Shown piece by piece: positions 6,213 to 10,361 of a DNA stretch of 10,361 nucleotides. The position numbers and the translations under genes are program-made. Within the stretch, counting starts at the first letter, position 1; every line of letters begins with the position of its first letter. This DNA is from CAYONM01 sp964405325 (GTDB lineage Bacteria > Planctomycetota > UBA11346), in NCBI GenBank assembly GCA_964405325.1, contig CAYONM010000134.1:1-10361 (forward strand), written 5' to 3'. The notes under the pieces were generated by a model. The model did not search any database. It had not been told where the DNA came from and worked only from the letters and a program-made list of their open reading frames with translations.

Positions 6213-7049
6213 CTATGCTGGCCGGGTGCCGCGCAGGTGCTGCTGGCTGCGGCGGCGGAATGCCGTTGGGGTTTCACCGACGATGGCGCGGAAACGTCGT
6301 GAAAAATACAAGGGATCGGTAAAACCGATAGCGGTGGCAATCTCGCCCACCGGACGCGAGTCGTGCGCCAAGAGCCGACAGGCATATTCCATGCGTAGGC
6401 GCTTCAGGTAGCGTTGCGGCGGGCAGCCGACCAGGCGCTGCCAGAGGCGGCGGAAATGGGTGAAGGACAGGCCCTGCTCAGTTGCCAAGGCCGGAAAATC
6501 GTGCTCACGCCAGAGATCTGCTTCAACCAGAGCGCGGATGCTGCCGACGGCGGCTTCGGTGCTGTCGCTGGTTTCGGCGCTGAGCAGGCTTTCGACGATC
6601 AGCGACTCGGCACAGCGATCGATGCGGTCGACCACCCGCTCCAAAGGCCGAATCGCCAACAGGCGGCGCAGGTCGCGCACGCCAGCGTGGAGCGGTGCGG
6701 CATCGACGACCGTCCAAATGGGCCGATCGGCATCGTACAGACCCATGCCGTGGATCACCGGACAACGGCTGCGATCGTAGATCAGGAAGCATTCCTCCCA
6801 ATCCTGCTCCGGACCGTAGTCGCAGGCCTGATCCGGCCATTGCGTCAGAACGCAGGGCGGCCGGACCCGGTACCAGCGGCCCTGATGCTGGTACCGGCCA
6901 CTACCACGCAGCACCAGCGAGAAGTTCATGGTGTCGAAGCGCTGCTGGACGCGGTAGCGCTTATGCTGCAGATGGCCAACCGCGTCCAGCTGCAAGGTGG
7001 CCGGATACCGGCGCGGAACACGGGCAAGACTGATGGTCAAATCATCCAT
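6213..7049 (-). CDS. AraC/XylS-family transcriptional regulator, likely regulator of xylose genes
   Basis: The 278-residue protein has the standard AraC architecture. The N-terminal half (about 35-95) looks like the beta-rich sugar-sensing cupin-like domain, with MNFSLVLRGSGRYQHQGRWY and then a CVLTQWPDQ strand. The C-terminal half carries two helix-turn-helix motifs: about 184-205 (FPALATEQGLSFTHFRRLWQ) and 233-256 (PVGEIATAIGFTDPLYFSRR), the latter being the strongly conserved AraC signature, followed by GETPTAFRRR. It is divergent from xylA with a 132-base gap, the classic arrangement for a local sugar regulator, so control of xylA and probably xylB by xylose or a related sugar is inferred. 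It is shorter than E. coli XylR and lacks that protein's LacI-like periplasmic-binding domain. The ATG at 7049 has no strong ribosome binding site, but no better start is visible. Confidence 0.88.
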   Translation of the reverse strand: MDDLTISLARVPRRYPATLQLDAVGHLQHKRYRVQQRFDTMNFSLVLRGSGRYQHQGRWYRVRPPCVLTQWPDQACDYGPEQDWEECFLIYDRSRCPVIHGMGLYDADRPIWTVVDAAPLHAGVRDLRRLLAIRPLERVVDRIDRCAESLIVESLLSAETSDSTEAAVGSIRALVEADLWREHDFPALATEQGLSFTHFRRLWQRLVGCPPQRYLKRLRMEYACRLLAHDSRPVGEIATAIGFTDPLYFSRRFRAIVGETPTAFRRRSQQHLRGTRPA

Positions 7050-7081
7050 GTCACGGCAGTCTAGCCTGGCCCGTCACGGCA
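7050..7081. promoter_or_regulatory. 9-bp direct repeat, possible AraC-type operator
   Basis: GTCACGGCA occurs at 7050-7058 and again at 7073-7081, a 23-base period, or about two helical turns. AraC-family dimers bind direct repeats of about this spacing. The site lies immediately upstream of the regulator start codon, which would suit autoregulation. It is about 50 bases from the proposed xylA -35 box, which is farther than usual for class II activation. Function is inferred from position and spacing only. Confidence 0.35.
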
Positions 7082-7129
7082 CAACCGACCTTGCACCATG
7101 CACGCTTTGGCCGAGCAATCGCCCGCATC

Positions 7130-7159
7130 TTGACAGATGGAGGCGCCTGCTCCTAGGCT
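7130..7159 (+). promoter_or_regulatory. Candidate sigma-70-type promoter of xylA
   Basis: A consensus -35 hexamer TTGACA (7130-7135) is followed, after 18 bases, by TAGGCT (7154-7159) as a weak -10. This would start a short leader before the AAGGAG ribosome binding site at 7170-7175 and the xylA ATG at 7182. A perfect -35 with a poor -10 fits activator-dependent expression by the divergent AraC-type regulator. Confidence 0.4.
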
Positions 7160-7181
7160 TGGTGCGCACAAGGAGCATCAC

Positions 7182-8513
7182 ATGACAAGCTACTTCCCGA
7201 TGGTCACAGAACGCATTCCGTACGAAGGTCCGGATTCCGACAATCCGCTCGCCTTCAAATGGTACGACGAGAACCGCGTGGTCGCCGGCAAACCCATGTC
7301 CGAACACCTGAAATTCGCCACCTGCTACTGGCATACCTTCAAGGGCAGCGGCGCCGATCCCTTTGGCGGTGGCGTCTACGACCGGCCCTGGGACCACGGT
7401 TCAAATGCCATGGACATCGCCAACCAGACCCTGGATGCGGCCTTCGAGTTCTTCAGCAAACTGGGCACCAAGTACTGGTGTTTTCACGACCGCGATATCG
7501 CCCCCGAGGGTGACAGCATTGCCGAGAGCAATGCCAACCTGAAGGCCATCGTCGATCGTGCCGCGGCCTACCAGAAGGAAACCGGGATCCAGCTGCTGTG
7601 GGGCACCGCCAATGTGTTTTCCGCCCCCCGTTATACCCACGGCGCTGCCACCAATCCTGATCCACTAGTCGCCGCCCACGCGGGCGCCCAGATCCGCCGC
7701 GCGATTGACGCCACCATCCAACTGGGCGGCACCGGCTACGTGTTCTGGGGTGGGCGCGAGGGCTACAGCGCCCTGACCAACACCAAGCTGGGTCAGGAGC
7801 GCCAGCAGCTGGCCGCGATGCTGACCATGGCCCGCAACTATGCCCGTGGCCAAGGCTTCCAGGGCACCTTCTTCATCGAGCCAAAACCCAAGGAACCCAG
7901 CCGGCATCAGTACGATGTTGATGCCGCCACGGTGTTGGGCTTCCTGCGCGAGTTCGACCTGCTGGACGACTTCGCCCTGAACATTGAAGCCAACCACGCC
8001 ACCCTGGCTGGCCACAGCTTCGAACACGAGCTGATGCTCGCCTCGGACGCCGGCCACCTGGGCAGCCTGGACATCAACCGCGGCAGCCCGGACCTGGGCT
8101 GGGATACCGACCAGTTCCCCACCGTGCTACAGGACGCCGTCTGGACCATGCTGATCCTGATGAAACAAGGCGGCCTCAAACACGGCGGGTTGAATTTTGA
8201 CGCCAAATTGCGCCGTGGCTCCTTTGACCTGGAAGACCTGTTCTACGCCCATATCGGCGGCATGGACACCTTCGCCCGCGCTCTGCTGATTGCCGAGCGC
8301 ATGGTCGCAGATGGCAAGCTGGATGCCATGTTGGCAGAGCGCTACGCCGGCTGGAACAAGGGCCTGGGAGCCAAGATCCTGGCCGGCACGGCCAGCCTGC
8401 CCGACCTGGAAGACTACGCCACCAGCCAAGGTTGGCCCGAGATGCGCAGCGGCCGCGAGGAACTGCTCGAAAACATCTGGAACCGCTACCTGCTGGCGAC
8501 TGACATTCGGTAA
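7182..8513 (+). CDS. xylA: Xylose isomerase
   Basis: This enzyme isomerises D-xylose to D-xylulose in the cytoplasm using two divalent metal ions. The 443-residue protein is close to the E. coli length. All key residues are present, offset by one from E. coli: H102 and D105 in FHDRD, E233 and K235 in IEPKPKEP, E269 and H272 in IEANHATLAGH, D297, D308 and D310 in GWDTDQFP, and D340 in GLNFDAK. WGGREGY (189-195) is the usual family signature. The start is ATG 7182, with AGGAG (7171-7175) six bases upstream. An in-frame ATG at 7137 would add 15 unlikely residues and has no ribosome binding site. It is divergent from the AraC-type regulator and 160 bases before xylB, with a terminator between them. 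No frameshift or missing residue is seen, so it should be active. Confidence 0.97.
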   Translation: MTSYFPMVTERIPYEGPDSDNPLAFKWYDENRVVAGKPMSEHLKFATCYWHTFKGSGADPFGGGVYDRPWDHGSNAMDIANQTLDAAFEFFSKLGTKYWCFHDRDIAPEGDSIAESNANLKAIVDRAAAYQKETGIQLLWGTANVFSAPRYTHGAATNPDPLVAAHAGAQIRRAIDATIQLGGTGYVFWGGREGYSALTNTKLGQERQQLAAMLTMARNYARGQGFQGTFFIEPKPKEPSRHQYDVDAATVLGFLREFDLLDDFALNIEANHATLAGHSFEHELMLASDAGHLGSLDINRGSPDLGWDTDQFPTVLQDAVWTMLILMKQGGLKHGGLNFDAKLRRGSFDLEDLFYAHIGGMDTFARALLIAERMVADGKLDAMLAERYAGWNKGLGAKILAGTASLPDLEDYATSQGWPEMRSGREELLENIWNRYLLATDIR

Positions 8514-8560
8514 CGCTTCCTTGGTCACCTGCCTGCAGGCAACCATTCAACGACCAAAGG

Positions 8561-8593
8561 GACCGGAGCCTGCATGTCAGGCTCCGGTCTTTT
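8561..8593 (+). terminator. Rho-independent terminator after xylA
   Basis: A perfect 12-bp stem, GACCGGAGCCTG (8561-8572) with CAGGCTCCGGTC (8578-8589), encloses a 5-base loop CATGT and is followed by TTTT (8590-8593). It sits 48 bases after the xylA stop and 80 bases before the xylB start. It should end or reduce transcription from the xylA promoter, so xylB either depends on partial readthrough or has its own promoter in 8594-8673. A TACACT -10-like box at 8640-8645 is a possible start there, but no good -35 accompanies it. Confidence 0.85.
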
Positions 8594-8673
8594 CGCGGCT
8601 TTCGCATTGAGCAAAGCTGCACAACGCGAAAATCGGGGGTACACTGAGCACGACCCCGTATTTGGAGAACACC

Positions 8674-10245
8674 ATGGGCGATCTCTTTCTCGGACTCGAT
8701 AGCAGCACCCAATCCCTGAGTGCCATGCTGATCGATCACGACCAGGGCCAGGTCGTGGGCGAATTGAGCGTCAACTTCGCTACCGATTTGCCGCATTGGA
8801 AGACCGACAACGGCGTGTTCCGCTACGAGGATCCGCAGGTGGTCAATGCCCCACCGCTGATGTGGCTGGAAGCCCTCGATTTGTTACTTGGGCAGGCCAA
8901 GAACGCTGGTTGGCCGCTGTCCCAGGTCCGCGCCATCTCCGGCTCGGGTCAGCAACACGGCACCGTCTATCTGAACAATCAGGTCGACTCGACGCTACCG
9001 ATGCTCGATCCGGACCAAACCCTGCACTCTCAGATGCACTGCTGTCTGGCACGTGACACCGCACCGGTCTGGATGGACTCCTCCACCAGTCAACAGTGTC
9101 GAGAGATCACGAATGCCGTCGGCGGTGATCAACAGGTGCTCAGCATCAGCGGTTCGGTGGCGACCGAGCGCTTCAGCGGCCCGCAAATCCGGAAATTCGC
9201 CATGCAGCACGAGGGTGACTACGCAGCGACCACTCATATCTGCCTGGTGAGCTCCTTCCTCGCTTCGGTACTCGCCGGCGAAATTGTCGGCATCGACTAC
9301 GGCGATGGCTCGGGCATGAATCTGTTGGATATCCAAGCCAAGACCTGGCATGCCGACCTGTGCGATGCGACCGCCTTCGACCTCTCCTATAAACTGCCGC
9401 CAGCGGTGCCATCCTCACAGGTGGTGGGCACGGTGTCCCCTTATTTCATCCAGCGCTACGGCTTTGCCGCCGACTGCCAGGTGGTCGCCTTTTCCGGCGA
9501 CAATCCCTGCTCGTTGATCGGCCTGGGACTGGTGCGCGATGGTATGACCGCCATCAGCCTGGGCACCTCGGATACCTGCTTCAGCTATCTGGCCACGTGT
9601 CCTGATGCTTTCAGCGAGGAAGGTCACCTGTTCGCCGCCCCCTGCGATGGCTATATGAGCCTGCTCTGCTTCAAGAACGGCAGTCTCGCGCGGGAAAAGA
9701 TCCGCGCCAAGTTCGGCATCGCGGATTGGAAACAATTTGGCGAACTGGTGCGTAGCCGGCCGGCCGGCAACGAAGGTGCGCTGATGCTGCCCTGGTTCGA
9801 TCCGGAAATCGTCCCCAAGGTCCTGAACCCTGGCGTCCAGACGGCCCATCTCGCAGCCGACGATGCCGCAGCCCAGGCCCGGGCAGTGTATGAGTGCCAG
9901 ACGCTGGCAATGCGCCTGCACCTGCGTCAGGCTGGCGTCAACCCCCGCGAACTACGCGCCACTGGCGGCGCCTCCAAGGACCTGGTCTTGTTGCAGATCA
10001 TGGCCGATGTCTTTCAGGCCCCGGTGAGTGTTCTGCAAACCAGCAACTCTGCTGGTCTCGGCGCCGCCCTACGTGCAGCCCAGGCCTGCAGGCCCGACAT
10101 CCCCTGGCAGGATATCGTCGCCGGCTTTACCAACACGATTGATGGCAGCAGCGTCAAACCGAATAATGCCAATATAGATGTCTATAATGACCTATTGGAT
10201 GCCTATGCCGATTTCGAACAGGCAACCTTGACCAGCCGCTGCTAA
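8674..10245 (+). CDS. xylB: Xylulokinase (long, eukaryote-like FGGY family form)
   Basis: This cytoplasmic kinase phosphorylates D-xylulose with ATP to D-xylulose 5-phosphate, which enters the pentose phosphate pathway. The 523-residue protein shows the FGGY phosphate-binding start LGLDSSTQSL (7-16), the GSGQQHGTVY segment (90-99), WMDSST (133-138) for sugar binding, and the catalytic aspartate D276 in FSGDNPCSLIG. AISLGTSDTCF and RATGGASKD are ATP-side motifs. The sequence resembles the longer animal and plant xylulokinases (APPLMWLEALDLLL, GSGQQHG, SGDNPCSL) more than the about 484-residue E. coli XylB. The start is ATG 8674, with GGAG (8664-8667) six bases upstream; a TTG at 8662 is rejected. 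It is in the same direction as xylA but beyond a strong terminator. After its stop, a short gap leads to the inverted repeat copy. Confidence 0.95.
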   Translation: MGDLFLGLDSSTQSLSAMLIDHDQGQVVGELSVNFATDLPHWKTDNGVFRYEDPQVVNAPPLMWLEALDLLLGQAKNAGWPLSQVRAISGSGQQHGTVYLNNQVDSTLPMLDPDQTLHSQMHCCLARDTAPVWMDSSTSQQCREITNAVGGDQQVLSISGSVATERFSGPQIRKFAMQHEGDYAATTHICLVSSFLASVLAGEIVGIDYGDGSGMNLLDIQAKTWHADLCDATAFDLSYKLPPAVPSSQVVGTVSPYFIQRYGFAADCQVVAFSGDNPCSLIGLGLVRDGMTAISLGTSDTCFSYLATCPDAFSEEGHLFAAPCDGYMSLLCFKNGSLAREKIRAKFGIADWKQFGELVRSRPAGNEGALMLPWFDPEIVPKVLNPGVQTAHLAADDAAAQARAVYECQTLAMRLHLRQAGVNPRELRATGGASKDLVLLQIMADVFQAPVSVLQTSNSAGLGAALRAAQACRPDIPWQDIVAGFTNTIDGSSVKPNNANIDVYNDLLDAYADFEQATLTSRC

Positions 10246-10255
10246 AACCATCGGT

Positions 10256-10290
10256 GTGCCGTCAACAAGGTTCATCTGTTTTGAGGGCAC
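10256..10290 (+). terminator. Imperfect stem-loop after xylB, possible weak terminator
   Basis: GTGCCGTCAA (10256-10265) pairs with TTGAGGGCAC (10281-10290), with one mismatch and a 15-base loop, starting 10 bases after the xylB stop. There is no proper T-run after it, so a transcript-end or RNA-stabilising role is only suggested by location. Confidence 0.3.
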
Positions 10291-10310
10291 TTCTATAAAC
10301 TCAGGCACTA

Positions 10311-10361
10311 AGGGCCCGTCAAAAAATAAACATTACATTTCGCTTGATCTTTTGCCGCCCT
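10311..10361 (-). repeat. Inverted copy of the 63-bp repeat, cut by the window end
   Basis: These 51 bases are an exact reverse complement of 4359-4409, that is, most of repeat unit 1 and the first base of the next unit. The match stops at 10311, where sequence unique to the xylB side begins, and continues to the last base of the window, so more of the repeat probably lies beyond. As at the dehydrogenase gene, the repeat begins with AGGGCCCGTCAA when read in the direction of the upstream gene. Confidence 0.92.

Noticed and set aside
5550..6302. 250-codon plus-strand open frame
   Set aside because: It is antisense to the TrpB2 remnant and the end of the AraC gene and shows no protein-family motifs; the conserved motifs are all on the minus strand.
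4265..10361. Composite transposon around the xylose block
   Set aside because: Inverted flanking repeats are real, but no transposase, integrase or target-site duplication is visible, so this is kept as a hypothesis only.

Overview
The window looks like chromosomal DNA from a moderately GC-rich gammaproteobacterium. The basis is base composition, codon use, and the mix of a WbpB/WbpE-type sugar-nucleotide pair, a CheX/STAS pair and a short conserved protein I associate with proteobacteria. A purple-sulfur-like or Halomonas/Saccharospirillum-like host would fit, but the genus cannot be read from this window. Genes are tightly packed, with no rRNA, tRNA, CRISPR array or transposase visible.

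Left region (1-4252), housekeeping or surface functions. A minus-strand pair encodes a DegT-type aminotransferase (744-1841) overlapping by ATGA with a Gfo/Idh/MocA dehydrogenase that runs off the window (1-747). This is the order expected for oxidation and then transamination at C3 of a UDP-sugar, as in O-antigen or capsule precursor pathways. Divergent from it are an ABC transporter ATPase (2016-2966), without a visible permease, and an overlapping 81-residue conserved protein (2941-3186). A divergent pair follows: a CheX-type phosphatase (3232-3723, minus) and a STAS-domain protein (3890-4252, plus).

Repeat region (4253-4477). The convergent gap holds a small AT-richer element: two 63-bp tandem repeats (about 86% identical) plus the start of a third, and 13-bp inverted repeats at 4265-4277 and 4447-4459. 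The last 51 bases of the window (10311-10361) are a perfect reverse complement of 4359-4409, so inverted copies of this repeat bracket the whole right-hand block.

Right region (4458-10245), a sugar-use block. A D-2-hydroxyacid dehydrogenase (minus) ends inside the repeat. Upstream of it is a decayed fragment of a TrpB2-type tryptophan synthase beta chain with an in-frame stop, then an AraC-family regulator. Divergent from the regulator are xylose isomerase (xylA), a strong intrinsic terminator, and a long eukaryote-like xylulokinase (xylB). XylA and XylB convert D-xylose to D-xylulose and then D-xylulose 5-phosphate, and the AraC-type protein is their likely regulator. No xylose transporter is present.

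I see no clearly new multi-gene system. The most unusual signals are the bracketing 63-bp repeat family, its intrusion into the 3' end of the dehydrogenase gene, and the TrpB2 remnant joined in frame to an unrecognised segment.
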